Of a stretch of 64,000 nt of DNA, positions 1-8,687 are shown piece after piece. How positions within the stretch are numbered: position 1 is the stretch's first letter; every line of letters begins with the position of its first letter. The translations under genes were made by a program, and so were the position numbers. The notes under the pieces were generated by a model, which was not told the origin of the DNA, searched no databases, and saw only the letters and a list, made by a program, of their open reading frames with translations. The stretch comes from Aliivibrio fischeri (GTDB taxonomy: Bacteria > Pseudomonadota > Gammaproteobacteria > Enterobacterales > Vibrionaceae), in assembly GCF_009727955.1 (NCBI RefSeq), contig NZ_WOBR01000014.1, positions 62,001 through 126,000 on the forward strand, in the 5' to 3' direction.

Positions 1-174
1 TTGCTTAAACAACTTAGCTAACATAATTAATAATGGTGAAGCGATTAAAAAACGCAAACCAGTCGCAAAGATTGGAGGTATCGTCTGAACGGCAAACTCC
101 ATTGCAAGCCAAGTCGTTCCCCAAATTAAACAGACTGAAACAAACAATAATGTGGGTAAATATTTCTTATTCAT
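1..174 (-). CDS. EamA/DMT-family exporter, N-terminal fragment
   Basis: The gene runs off the left edge, so only the first 58 codons are visible, starting with an ATG at 172-174. A purine-rich GAAGGAG lies just upstream of that ATG. The visible part has two hydrophobic stretches, the first containing CLIWGTTW and the second [13 protein letters not shown]. That is the typical first-helix and second-helix signature of drug/metabolite (EamA) transporters such as YedA. Such proteins are inner-membrane exporters with ten helices; the substrate cannot be guessed from this fragment. Confidence 0.75.
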   Translation of the reverse strand, partial: MNKKYLPTLLFVSVCLIWGTTWLAMEFAVQTIPPIFATGLRFLIASPLLIMLAKLFKQ

Positions 175-404
175 AATGCGCTCCTTCTTTACATACAGAG
201 CGAACAGAATGATTACATGAGAAGCAAACGTATTGAGTTAAATAGAAAAATACGTAATTAATAAATCTAAAAGACATTTTCAGATCCCTATCAAAAAGCG
301 AGGTAAATCCATCAACGAATTGATGTACCTGCATGACAAAAAAGCACGCGTGTATTCACGCATAGATATCATTGTGGTGTGACAAAATCGTCACTAGATA
401 GGAA

Positions 405-782
405 TTAACTGATTGGAGGTCGGTAAAGATAACCGAGATCAGCACTTAAGTAGGTGGTAGATACCATAGGGGCTGATACAAAATGATAAGGCGTTATATT
501 CACAAACAGTGAATTACTCACCAGACTGCTGCTTGATGCATGCCCATGAGAACAACATTGCTTTTCAAAACAAGAGCCTCCGGGATCACAACATCCAGGT
601 TCTGATGATTGAATATCACCAAGCTCTAGATTACAAAAATCAATGTGGCTAATTTCAACCACAGCATGATTATCAGAGAACTGAGTGGGTAAATTTTCTG
701 CGCGAGATGTCGCACTATATAGTGTTAAAACTAATAGTGTCGTTATTAAAATACAAATTGTGGCTATCTTTCTAGTTAGCAT
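405..782 (-). CDS. Small exported Cys/His-rich protein of unknown function
   Basis: About 125 residues. An N-terminal signal peptide (KIATICILITTLLVLTLY followed by SRAEN) suggests export. The mature part carries a cluster of five cysteines and two histidines in about 17 residues (CCDPGGSC, then CCSHGH), which looks able to bind a metal or form disulfides. The C-terminus ends in YRPPIS, similar to the tail of small exported proteins found near metal-transport genes (DUF2946-like), but I cannot assign the family firmly. I chose the ATG at 780-782 because ACGAGA lies about seven bases upstream; a GTG one codon earlier is also possible. It appears to be a single-gene unit, with psiE on the same strand upstream and a terminator between them. 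Confidence 0.6.
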   Translation of the reverse strand: MLTRKIATICILITTLLVLTLYSATSRAENLPTQFSDNHAVVEISHIDFCNLELGDIQSSEPGCCDPGGSCFEKQCCSHGHASSSSLVSNSLFVNITPYHFVSAPMVSTTYLSADLGYLYRPPIS

Positions 783-912
783 CACAATATCTCGTTAGAC
801 ATAAATACAAGAGTGAAGATAACGGTATACGAGTCACTTCACAATAAGCATTACGTTTTTTTACACAATCCTTACAACAACAAAATACGATTCTTTTCAT
901 CTATTTGTTATT

Positions 913-949
913 AAAACGCCCCTGTAGTTAATTACTACCGGGGCGTTTT
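913..949. terminator. Bidirectional rho-independent terminator downstream of psiE
   Basis: A ten-pair GC-containing stem (AAAACGCCCC at 913-922 with GGGGCGTTTT at 940-949) is extended by five more pairs after one mismatch. It is flanked by A-rich and T-rich ends, so it can work on both strands. It lies just past the psiE stop on the minus strand. Confidence 0.85.
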
Positions 950-978
950 ATTGTTACAAACAAAAAAGAGCGTGAAGG

Positions 979-1404
979 CTATTCATCATAATGTTTGTTT
1001 TCGTTTATTTCATATGGCCAGTAATGATGTCCAATACGGATCAATAACGTCGCAGCTGCAAGAATGAATGCGGCTAACGCTAACCACACCACTAAGGTCG
1101 CATCGATCTCTTTCATTCCTAACGTGATGTAACGAGCAATGGCCATCATGGCGATGTAGATAGGGTAACGCACTGGAATTTTACCGTTCATCACGAACTG
1201 CTGCACCATGGCCAACACTTCAAGATAGATAAACATCAATAAAATATCAGTTAATTGAATTTGCTGTTCGACAAAAACATGAATGAATTCGTTCACCATC
1301 GCAAATAAGGTGGCTAGCGTAATAGCGACCAATAATATTGCTTCTAAAATATGGAAAACTTTTAAAAACGGTTTACTAAATGATTTCGGCAGATGAGAAG
1401 GCAT
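979..1404 (-). CDS. psiE: PsiE-family phosphate-starvation-inducible membrane protein
   Basis: About 141 residues with four hydrophobic segments, matching the compact four-helix PsiE fold. The conserved core is visible: NEFIHVF, LLMFIYLEVLAM, then GKIPVRYPIYIAM and ARYITLG. E. coli PsiE is induced by phosphate starvation and controlled by PhoB and cAMP-CRP; its biochemical role is unknown. I placed the start at the ATG at 1402-1404; an in-frame GTG at 1417-1419 would add five residues and neither has a strong ribosome-binding site. I did not find a convincing Pho box upstream. It is probably monocistronic, ending at the terminator at 913-949. Confidence 0.85.
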   Translation of the reverse strand: MPSHLPKSFSKPFLKVFHILEAILLVAITLATLFAMVNEFIHVFVEQQIQLTDILLMFIYLEVLAMVQQFVMNGKIPVRYPIYIAMMAIARYITLGMKEIDATLVVWLALAAFILAAATLLIRIGHHYWPYEINENKHYDE

Positions 1405-1614
1405 AACTAAAATATCCACTATTATTAAGGTTGAGGATTAATTAAGCCTTAATGATAGTGCCAACTCGATTTAACACAAAATTATTATTTGAATTAGCGT
1501 ATTTCTTTCATTCAAATTGATTCTTGATTGTGCTATTCTTCGCCACCCAATTTTCTATGCTTCGCATTTCCTCTCAATATCTAAAAAAATGGTATATTAA
1601 GAGAAATGCCATAA

Positions 1615-2256
<642 letters not shown>

Positions 2257-2364
2257 TTTCTTCATATTTCTACGAGTATCTTGTAACCCTAGCTAGAAAC
2301 TTATACGGGTTACTTGTATACTTTCTCATCATATAACTATTTTTGTTAATAAATTGGAGTCCTC

Positions 2365-2637
2365 ATGGCACGTGTAACCGTTCAAGACGCAGTTGAGAAA
2401 ATCGGCAACCGTTTCGATCTAGTACTTATTTCTTCTCGTCGCGCACGTCAAATGCAAACTGGTGGTAAAGATGCGCTAGTGCCTGAAGAGAACGATAAAA
2501 CAACTGTTATCGCTCTTCGTGAAATTGAAGAAGGCCTAATCACTAAAGAATTACTAGATGCTCGTGAGCGCCAAGAGCAACAAGAGCAAGACGCAGCTGA
2601 ATTAGCAGCAGTAAGCTCAATCACACACAATCGTTAA
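2365..2637 (+). CDS. rpoZ: RNA polymerase omega subunit
   Basis: Ninety residues, the normal length for omega, with the diagnostic N-terminal half: [20 protein letters not shown], then RRARQMQ and [15 protein letters not shown]. Omega binds the beta-prime subunit, helps RNA polymerase assemble, and forms part of a (p)ppGpp-binding site. Its position just before spoT, which makes and degrades (p)ppGpp, is the conserved arrangement. A GGAG ribosome-binding site lies close before the ATG. The C-terminal tail is rich in Gln and Glu, as is usual and variable in this family. Confidence 0.97.
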   Translation: MARVTVQDAVEKIGNRFDLVLISSRRARQMQTGGKDALVPEENDKTTVIALREIEEGLITKELLDARERQEQQEQDAAELAAVSSITHNR

Positions 2638-2688
2638 TCTTTATAATCTCTTGTAGATTGTAAAACAGCAAACCTGACGGGGCGAAAT

Positions 2689-4812
2689 TTGGATTTATTC
2701 GATAGCCTGAAAGATGTTGCCAAAGATTACCTGCCAGAGCCTCACATTGAGGCTCTTCGTCGATCTTATCTGGTAGCAAAAGAAGCCCATGAAGGGCAAA
2801 CTCGCTCAAGTGGCGAACCTTATATCATCCACCCAGTAGCTGTGGCTCGAATCCTTGCAGAAATGAAGCTCGACCATAAAACGCTGATGGCTGCGCTGCT
2901 TCATGATGTTATTGAAGATACAGAAGTAAGCAAAGAAGAGCTCGCTGAGCAATTTGGTGACACGGTTGCCGAATTAGTGGATGGTGTTTCTAAGCTGGAC
3001 AAACTTAAGTTCCGCGATAAAAAAGAAGCACAGGCTGAAAACTTCCGAAAAATGGTCATGGCGATGGTGCAAGACATCCGCGTTATATTGATCAAACTTG
3101 CTGACCGAACTCATAATATGCGCACACTGGGTGCTTTACGCCCTGATAAACGTCGCCGCATTGCTCGTGAAACTTTAGAAATTTTCTCTCCTTTGGCGCA
3201 TCGCCTTGGTATCCACAATATTAAAACTGAACTTGAAGAGTTAGGTTTTGAAGCTCTTTACCCTAATCGCTATCGCGTATTAAAAGAAGTGGTGAAGTCA
3301 GCTCGTGGTAACCGTAAAGAGATGATCCAAAAAATTCATTCTGAAATTGAAGGCCGTATTGCTGAAGCTGGTATTACCGGCCGAGTGATTGGTAGAGAGA
3401 AAAACCTGTTCGCTATTTACAATAAAATGAAAAATAAAGAACAGCGCTTCCATACCATTATGGATATCTATGCGTTTCGAGTGATTACCGATAATGTCGA
3501 TACTTGTTACCGAGCATTAGGTCAAGTTCACAGCATTTACAAACCTCGTCCGGGTCGTATTAAAGACTATATTGCGGTACCAAAAGCCAATGGCTACCAA
3601 TCGCTTCATACCTCTATGGTTGGCCCTCACGGTGTTCCTGTTGAAGTACAAATTCGTACTGAAGATATGGAGCAAATGGCGAACAAAGGTGTTGCTGCAC
3701 ATTGGTCGTACAAAGAAGGCGATAACTCTAGCACGACGGCTCAAATCCGAGCACAGCGCTGGATGCAAAGCTTACTTGAACTTCAACAAAGTGCAGGTAG
3801 CTCATTTGAATTTATTGAAAATGTAAAATCGGATCTCTTCCCGAACGAAATTTACGTTTTCACTCCAAAAGGCCGTATTTTTGAACTGCCTGTTGGCGCA
3901 ACGGCTGTGGATTTTGCTTACGCCGTTCACTCTGATGTTGGTAATAGCTGTGTTGGTTCACGTGTTAACCGTCAACCTTACCCGTTAAGTAAACCACTTA
4001 AAAATGGCCAAACGGTTGAAATCATCAGCGCTCCAGGTGCTCGTCCAAATGCAGCATGGCTGAACTACGTCGTGACATCAAAAGCACGAACTAAGATCCG
4101 CCAAGTGCTAAAAACCATGCGCAAAGAAGATTCTGTGGTATTAGGCCGTCGCCTATTGAATCACGCTTTAGGTCATAACGTATCACTAGACGATATTTCT
4201 CAAGAAAATATTGAACACGTTTTATCTGATCTTAAATTAGCAGAACTTGATGACTTACTGGCCGCTATCGGCTTAGGTGAGCTGATGAGTATTGTTATTG
4301 CTCGTCGCCTATTAGGCTCTGCTGATGAATTAACAGAACAAACCTCAAACATTGAAACCACCACAGGTAAAAAGCTACCAATCCGTGGTGCTGACGGCAT
4401 CTTACTGACATTTGCAAACTGTTGTCGCCCTATTCCAGGTGATCACATTATTGCTCACGTAAGCCCTGGCCGTGGCCTTGTGGTTCATATGGAAGAGTGT
4501 GCGAATGTTCGTGGTTATCAAAAAGAACTTGATAAGTACATGGGCGTTGAATGGGCTGATGAATTCGATCAAGAATTTGATACAGCATTAGATATTGATA
4601 TCCAAAACCACCAAGGTGCATTAGCTGATTTGGCGAATGTAATTGCAGGTACAGGATCAAATATCCGCGGTATTTCAACGGAAGAAAAAGATGGGCGCTT
4701 ATATACAGTAACCATCGAGCTTACGGTGAAAGATCGTAAACATTTAGCTGAAATTATGCGTCGTATCCGTGTTATGCCACACGCACTTAAAGTACGTAGA
4801 CATAAGAACTAG
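2689..4812 (+). CDS. spoT: Bifunctional (p)ppGpp synthetase/hydrolase SpoT
   Basis: Degrades (p)ppGpp and makes it weakly, linking carbon, fatty-acid and phosphate stress to transcription. The 707 residues compare with 702 in E. coli. Domains in order: HD hydrolase (HDVIEDT and LADRTHNMRTL, about residues 40-190); synthetase region (about 230-345) including VPKANGYQSLHT; TGS (about 385-450, IYVFTPKGRIFELP); a Cys-containing region (CCRPIPGD); and a C-terminal ACT domain. The synthetase segment has EVQIRTEDM rather than the EIQIRT variant. The start is TTG at 2689-2691, supported by alignment to the conserved N-terminus and a GGGGCG stretch upstream. No ATG start fits. Confidence 0.97.
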   Translation: MDLFDSLKDVAKDYLPEPHIEALRRSYLVAKEAHEGQTRSSGEPYIIHPVAVARILAEMKLDHKTLMAALLHDVIEDTEVSKEELAEQFGDTVAELVDGVSKLDKLKFRDKKEAQAENFRKMVMAMVQDIRVILIKLADRTHNMRTLGALRPDKRRRIARETLEIFSPLAHRLGIHNIKTELEELGFEALYPNRYRVLKEVVKSARGNRKEMIQKIHSEIEGRIAEAGITGRVIGREKNLFAIYNKMKNKEQRFHTIMDIYAFRVITDNVDTCYRALGQVHSIYKPRPGRIKDYIAVPKANGYQSLHTSMVGPHGVPVEVQIRTEDMEQMANKGVAAHWSYKEGDNSSTTAQIRAQRWMQSLLELQQSAGSSFEFIENVKSDLFPNEIYVFTPKGRIFELPVGATAVDFAYAVHSDVGNSCVGSRVNRQPYPLSKPLKNGQTVEIISAPGARPNAAWLNYVVTSKARTKIRQVLKTMRKEDSVVLGRRLLNHALGHNVSLDDISQENIEHVLSDLKLAELDDLLAAIGLGELMSIVIARRLLGSADELTEQTSNIETTTGKKLPIRGADGILLTFANCCRPIPGDHIIAHVSPGRGLVVHMEECANVRGYQKELDKYMGVEWADEFDQEFDTALDIDIQNHQGALADLANVIAGTGSNIRGISTEEKDGRLYTVTIELTVKDRKHLAEIMRRIRVMPHALKVRRHKN

Positions 4813-4818
4813 ATGCGA

Positions 4819-4950
4819 GGGACGAGGTTCGAGTACGGACTTCGTCCTTTTAGTTAGATCTAGGTTTCAGATCGCTTCGCTCGCAGGTTTCAGGTGCACT
4901 CGCTTTTGATCTTCCTGAAACCTGAGACCTGAATCCTCGCTTCTCCATAC
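4819..4950. repeat. Dispersed intergenic repeat cluster between spoT and trmH
   Basis: This gap is built from short words that recur elsewhere in the window. GAGTACGGACTTCGTCC (near 4831-4848) recurs near 7078-7096. The words GGTTTCAG, CGCTTCGCTCGCAGG and CTTCCTGAAACCTG (4863-4930) recur in 5800-5890, 7130-7170 and 31765-31800. The sense and antisense versions of the CAGGTTTCAGG word form an imperfect hairpin. There is no coding potential here, and I cannot assign the repeats to a named family. Confidence 0.7.
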
Positions 4951-4989
4951 TTATCCCTAGCCCCTCTAACCATCCCAAGAATTAAAATT

Positions 4990-5679
4990 ATGAATTTAGA
5001 ACGCTACCAACGAATTACTTCTGTATTAAAAGCTCGTCAAACTGATCTCACTCTTTGTTTAGAAGAAGTACATAAAGCCAATAACGTTTCTGCGATTGTT
5101 CGTACTGCTGATGCAACAGGCATCCACAAAATTCATGCGGTTTGGCCTACAGAGCAGATGCAGATGCTAGGACATACTTCTGCTGGTGCTCGTAATTGGG
5201 TTGATGTGGAAACACATAAAAATATTGAAGATGCTTTTGCTACGCTTAAAGAACAAGGCATGCAGATTCTAGCGACAAATCTATCCGATACTGCGGTAGA
5301 TTTTCGTGAAATTGACTACACCAAACCAACGGCCATCATTCTTGGCAGTGAAAAAACAGGCATCAGCAAAAAAGCATTAGCGATGGCTGATCAAGACATC
5401 ATCATCCCTATGGTTGGTATGGTGCAATCGTTAAATGTATCGGTTGCAAGTGCGCTTATTTTATATGAAGCGCAGCGTCAGCGTGATTTAGCAGGTATGT
5501 ACAACCGTGAAGAGAGTGCGTTACCAGAAGAATATATTAACCGTGTGCTATTTGAACGTGGCCACCCTGTATTAGCAAAAGTCGCTAAGCGTAAAGGTCT
5601 TCCTTTCCCACAATTGGATGAAACTGGACAAATTATTGCTGATGATGCTTGGTGGGAAACGATGCAGGCAGCGGATTAA
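4990..5679 (+). CDS. trmH: tRNA (guanosine-18-2'-O)-methyltransferase
   Basis: Methylates the ribose of G18 in the tRNA D-loop using SAM. The 229 residues match E. coli TrmH (SpoU). The SPOUT fold motifs are visible: N-terminal RYQRITSVLKARQTDLTLCLE, motif 1 NNVSAIVRTADATG, motif 2 AIILGSEKTGISKKAL and motif 3 IPMVGMVQSLNVSVASAL (the knot). It follows spoT as in other gammaproteobacteria. The usual next gene, recG, is not present; a repeat mosaic and the convergent yiiD follow instead. Confidence 0.96.
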   Translation: MNLERYQRITSVLKARQTDLTLCLEEVHKANNVSAIVRTADATGIHKIHAVWPTEQMQMLGHTSAGARNWVDVETHKNIEDAFATLKEQGMQILATNLSDTAVDFREIDYTKPTAIILGSEKTGISKKALAMADQDIIIPMVGMVQSLNVSVASALILYEAQRQRDLAGMYNREESALPEEYINRVLFERGHPVLAKVAKRKGLPFPQLDETGQIIADDAWWETMQAAD

Positions 5680-5689
5680 GAACGAGAAC

Positions 5690-6128
5690 TTAGGGTTCAG
5701 ATCGGTCGCAAGCTCCCTTGCAGGATTCAGGGGTGATCGCTGTGAGACTAGAGACTATACGCTTCGCTAGCTAGAAACTATAAAAGCAAAAAAGCGAGGG
5801 TTCAGACTTCAGGTTTCAGGAAGAGCAAAAGCAAACCAGACTCTGCTCTTGCTCTTCCTGAAACCTGCAAGCGCAGCGTCCTGAAACCTAGCAATCACAA
5901 CCACCCCCCTCTAACTCCCCCTTATATCAACTATATCGATCTCATAGCAATAGTGATAAAGAGGGAGAACCATTCTTTGTCACTGTGATTTCAGCGAACA
6001 CCTCTGAATTCTGCAAGCGAAGCGATCTGAACTCTGCTGTTGCTCTTATAGTCTCCAGCCTCTAGTTAGCGAAGCGTATAGTCTCTTGCTCTCCCTCGTC
6101 CCTCGAGCGAAGCGTCCTCGCCCCTGCT
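5690..6128. repeat. 450-bp mosaic of short dispersed repeats, including a 24-bp inverted repeat
   Basis: This gene-free stretch is almost entirely recurring words. An element at 5694-5741 (GGTTCAGATCGGTCGCAAGC, then CTCCCTT and GGGGTGATCG) recurs at 31682-31726. A near-perfect inverted repeat has arms at 5810-5833 and 5844-5867 (CAGGTTTCAGGAAGAGCA start, one mismatch) and a 10-base loop; most of it recurs at 7101-7150. TATACGCTTCGCTA (near 5757) appears inverted as TAGCGAAGCGTATA (near 6066). CTCGAGCGAAGCGTCCT occurs near 6102 and near 7183. No T-run follows the large hairpin, so it does not look like a classical terminator. Confidence 0.75.
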
Positions 6129-6129
6129 C

Positions 6130-7029
6130 TCAATCCCTCATCAACATAAACGTCCCAGTAAATTCAGCCGCAGGATTATCACCATTACACAAATCGACTT
6201 TTACTTTCACTCTTGCACGTTTACCTGATTGCAGACGATCAAAATCCCCTTCCAAGCAATTCAATGAAGTTATACCTTTAGGGTTATCAACAATAGGTTG
6301 GCGATATCTAATATGACTATCAACCAACATAATACTGGTGGTATCTAAGCCTCGTTCTTTTAGCAACAGCCAAACAATTCCCCAAGCGGTCAATGTGCCC
6401 ATGGTGAAAATGCTGCCTGCGAACATACTATTATGTGGATTAAGGTTGGCATTTAAAATGGCACTGACTTCAAATCGATAACCAGTGTATTGGGTGATTT
6501 TAATCCCCATTTTATCGCTGATTGGAATTTCATTTTCCCAACGCTTCTGAAGTTCTGAACACCAATCAGGACGTCGCAATACATCAGCTAATGGATCTAA
6601 ATGTTTGAGCATTTGTTGGTGACGAACAGGCCCTCTTTCATCACTCAATTCCCCTTGGCTAGTAAATCCATTTCTGACATAAAATGGAATCGCATCTTCA
6701 CGAGCATTACACACCAGGCGTTTCGCGTTCTCTTGGCGAGCATAAGACTCCAGAGCAACCATAATCAATGCACCAATACCTTTTCCTCGGCAATGTGGTG
6801 CAACAGCCATATAGCGAATTTGACCATCATTATCAGGCGTTAAATATAAACGCCCGATGGCAACAGGCTGATCACGACCATCTAAAATCATTCGATGTTG
6901 GCTCATATCATCATACGCATCTCGTTCAGAACCTTCCGGCTGACGCCAAGGTTCACGTAAGATTTTCCAACGAAAATGGTAGTAAGCTTTTAATTCAGCT
7001 TCTGTTGTTGGTGTGATCAATCGAAACAT
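6130..7029 (-). CDS. yiiD: Bifunctional GNAT acetyltransferase / YiiD-type hotdog thioesterase
   Basis: A two-domain fusion of 299 residues. The N-terminal half (about 1-150) is a GNAT fold with the acetyl-CoA-binding run YMAVAPHCRGKGIGALIM followed by NAREDAIPFYVRNGF. The C-terminal half (about 155-299) matches the YiiD C-terminal domain of hotdog putative thioesterases (LNPHNSMFAGSIFTMG). E. coli YiiD (FabY) has the same architecture and has been linked to initiation of fatty-acid synthesis. The start is the ATG at 7027-7029 with AAAGGA upstream; longer in-frame versions would read into repeat DNA and are rejected. As in E. coli it lies near dtd and yihY. Confidence 0.9.
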   Translation of the reverse strand: MFRLITPTTEAELKAYYHFRWKILREPWRQPEGSERDAYDDMSQHRMILDGRDQPVAIGRLYLTPDNDGQIRYMAVAPHCRGKGIGALIMVALESYARQENAKRLVCNAREDAIPFYVRNGFTSQGELSDERGPVRHQQMLKHLDPLADVLRRPDWCSELQKRWENEIPISDKMGIKITQYTGYRFEVSAILNANLNPHNSMFAGSIFTMGTLTAWGIVWLLLKERGLDTTSIMLVDSHIRYRQPIVDNPKGITSLNCLEGDFDRLQSGKRARVKVKVDLCNGDNPAAEFTGTFMLMRD

Positions 7030-7059
7030 ATAAATCCTTTTATTATGATTAGGGAGGAG

Positions 7060-7203
7060 TGCGCTACGCTTCGAGAAACGAGTACGGACTTCGTCCTCAA
7101 GGAAGAGCAAAAGCAAACCGAACTCAGTTCTTGCTCTTCCTGAAACCTGCAAGCGCAGCGACCTGAAACCTAATTCCCCCCCTCGAGCGAAGCGTCCTAG
7201 AAT
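7060..7203. repeat. Dispersed repeat cluster between yiiD and dtd
   Basis: Contains a second copy of the 5816-5890 element: GGAAGAGCAAAAGCAAACC, TTGCTCTTCCTGAAACCTGC and AAGCGCAGCG in the same order (7101-7170). The CGAGTACGGACTTCGTCCT word lies to its left and CTCGAGCGAAGCGTCCTAG to its right. The two copies differ at only a few positions over roughly 75 bases. yiiD is therefore bracketed by repeat clusters in the same orientation. Confidence 0.75.
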
Positions 7204-7216
7204 CTCGCCCCTGCCC

Positions 7217-7651
7217 TTAAACCTGCAACCAAAACGTCACAGGCCCATCATTCACTAGCGAAACTTTCATGTCCGCAGCAAAGCGTCCTCGTTGCGTATC
7301 TAACTTCTCTTCACATAAGTCAGAGAAATAATCATACAAACGCTCAGCGTCCGCAGGATGCGCTCCTTTTGAAAAACCTGGACGAGTACCCTTCTTAGTA
7401 TCTGCAGGCAGCGTAAATTGCGATACAACTAATACGCTACCATTTACTTGTTGCACATTTAAGTTCATCTTACCGTCTTGATCTTCAAATACTCGGTAAG
7501 TTAAAACTCTTTCCATTAAACGCTTAGCTTTTGCTTCGTCATCTTCTCTTTCAACGCCTAATAAAATTAATAAACCTTGATTAATTTCACCAGTCACTTC
7601 GCCATCTACTTTTACAGCGGCTTCACTTACTCTCTGGATCAGTGCTATCAC
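7217..7651 (-). CDS. dtd: D-aminoacyl-tRNA deacylase
   Basis: Hydrolyses D-amino acids, and glycine mischarged on tRNA-Ala, from tRNA. The 144 residues match the family. The two signature motifs that form the chiral-proofreading active site are present: SQFTLPA and [11 protein letters not shown] at the C-terminus. The start is a GTG (7649-7651) inside the 3' end of yihY; the reading frames overlap by 29 bases, so translational coupling is likely. [13 protein letters not shown] is the canonical N-terminus, supporting this start. Confidence 0.96.
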   Translation of the reverse strand: MIALIQRVSEAAVKVDGEVTGEINQGLLILLGVEREDDEAKAKRLMERVLTYRVFEDQDGKMNLNVQQVNGSVLVVSQFTLPADTKKGTRPGFSKGAHPADAERLYDYFSDLCEEKLDTQRGRFAADMKVSLVNDGPVTFWLQV

Positions 7652-8573
7652 TTTCTATCAACCCTTGTTGTTCTGTTAACGCTTTAATATCTGATTCAAG
7701 TATATTGGTGCTAACTTTTCCCGCTAGCCACCCTTCAAACTCACCTAAACTTGCGGTAATTTCAGCGCCAATTAGAACAATAATCCAGCACAAATATACC
7801 CAAACAAACAAAATAGGAACGGCTGCTAATGCGCCATAGATGACTTGGTATGAAGGAAATTGCGTTATGTATTGAGCAAAACCCACCTTACTAAACTCAA
7901 ATAGACACCCCGCGGACATGGCACCAATAAGCGCATGAGTCACTCGAACTTTTTTGTTCGGCACTAATAAATACAAACCAACAAATGCAGAGAATGACAA
8001 TATGATAGGTAACCAACCCAATAAAGTCCGATAAAAACTGGAAACTATTTCATCATCCATGATCTTTAATGACGTGACGTATGACGTTGCCGCCAAACTT
8101 GCGCCAACCAATAAAGGGCCTAAAGTTAAGATCATCCAATACAATGAAAATGAATACATTGGACGACGTTTTTTCTTTACTCGCCAAATGTAATTCAAAC
8201 TGCGATCTATCGATGAGATCAGCATTACAGAAGCTACAAATAAGAAACCAGAACCTACTGCCGTCATCTTACCCGTATTTGAAATAAACTCTTTTAAACT
8301 GGCTTCAACCGCATCACTGGCGGCTGGTACAAAGTTTTGAATCACAAAGGCTTGTACCGTCTCTCCTGCTCCAGAAAAAACAGGAAATTGAGACAATACA
8401 GATAGCAGAACCGTAATTAATGGCACCAAAGACAGCAAAGTGATGTAAGCCATATAACCAGCACTTACCGTTAACCTGTCATGAATAACTCTTTGCTTTA
8501 AGAAAAGTAGATATGACCAGCCAATCCTCAGCTTGTGTTTTATTTTATCTTCCATCAATTCACTCTTTAACAT
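7623..8573 (-). CDS. yihY: YihY/BrkB-family inner-membrane protein
   Basis: A 316-residue integral membrane protein with about six predicted helices. Family features include the N-terminal [17 protein letters not shown] segment, [16 protein letters not shown] and [21 protein letters not shown]. coli YihY is an inner-membrane protein of unknown function; older annotation as ribonuclease BN is incorrect. The start is uncertain: ATG at 8573 (GAGA five bases upstream) or ATG at 8555 (AGAG seven bases upstream). It overlaps dtd downstream, forming a yihY-dtd unit. Confidence 0.92.
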   Translation of the reverse strand: MLKSELMEDKIKHKLRIGWSYLLFLKQRVIHDRLTVSAGYMAYITLLSLVPLITVLLSVLSQFPVFSGAGETVQAFVIQNFVPAASDAVEASLKEFISNTGKMTAVGSGFLFVASVMLISSIDRSLNYIWRVKKKRRPMYSFSLYWMILTLGPLLVGASLAATSYVTSLKIMDDEIVSSFYRTLLGWLPIILSFSAFVGLYLLVPNKKVRVTHALIGAMSAGCLFEFSKVGFAQYITQFPSYQVIYGALAAVPILFVWVYLCWIIVLIGAEITASLGEFEGWLAGKVSTNILESDIKALTEQQGLIESDSTDPESK

Positions 8574-8599
8574 ATCAATCTCTATACATCATAACAGAT

Positions 8600-8637
8600 A
8601 AAAAAAATCCCTTCGTAGTTGCCTACAAAGGGATTTT
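8600..8637 (-). terminator. Rho-independent terminator of typA
   Basis: On the minus strand AAAATCCCTTTGTAG pairs with CTACGAAGGGATTTT around a GCAA loop and is followed by a run of T. It lies about 50 bases past the typA stop. Confidence 0.88.
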
Positions 8638-8687
8638 AAATTTTATTAGATTTGTGATTTAACTAAAAGCTAAATCCGAATCAAGAA

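Noticed and set aside
379-394. GTGAC-N6-GTCAC palindrome as a possible CRP site
   Set aside because: The TGTGA and TCAC halves are separated by eight bases, not six, so it does not fit CRP; no other regulator was evident.
5810-5867. Large inverted repeat as trmH terminator
   Set aside because: No T-run follows on either strand and the element recurs elsewhere; it is better seen as a dispersed repeat.
6086-6316. 76-codon plus-strand ORF
   Set aside because: Half lies in the repeat mosaic and the rest is antisense to yiiD.
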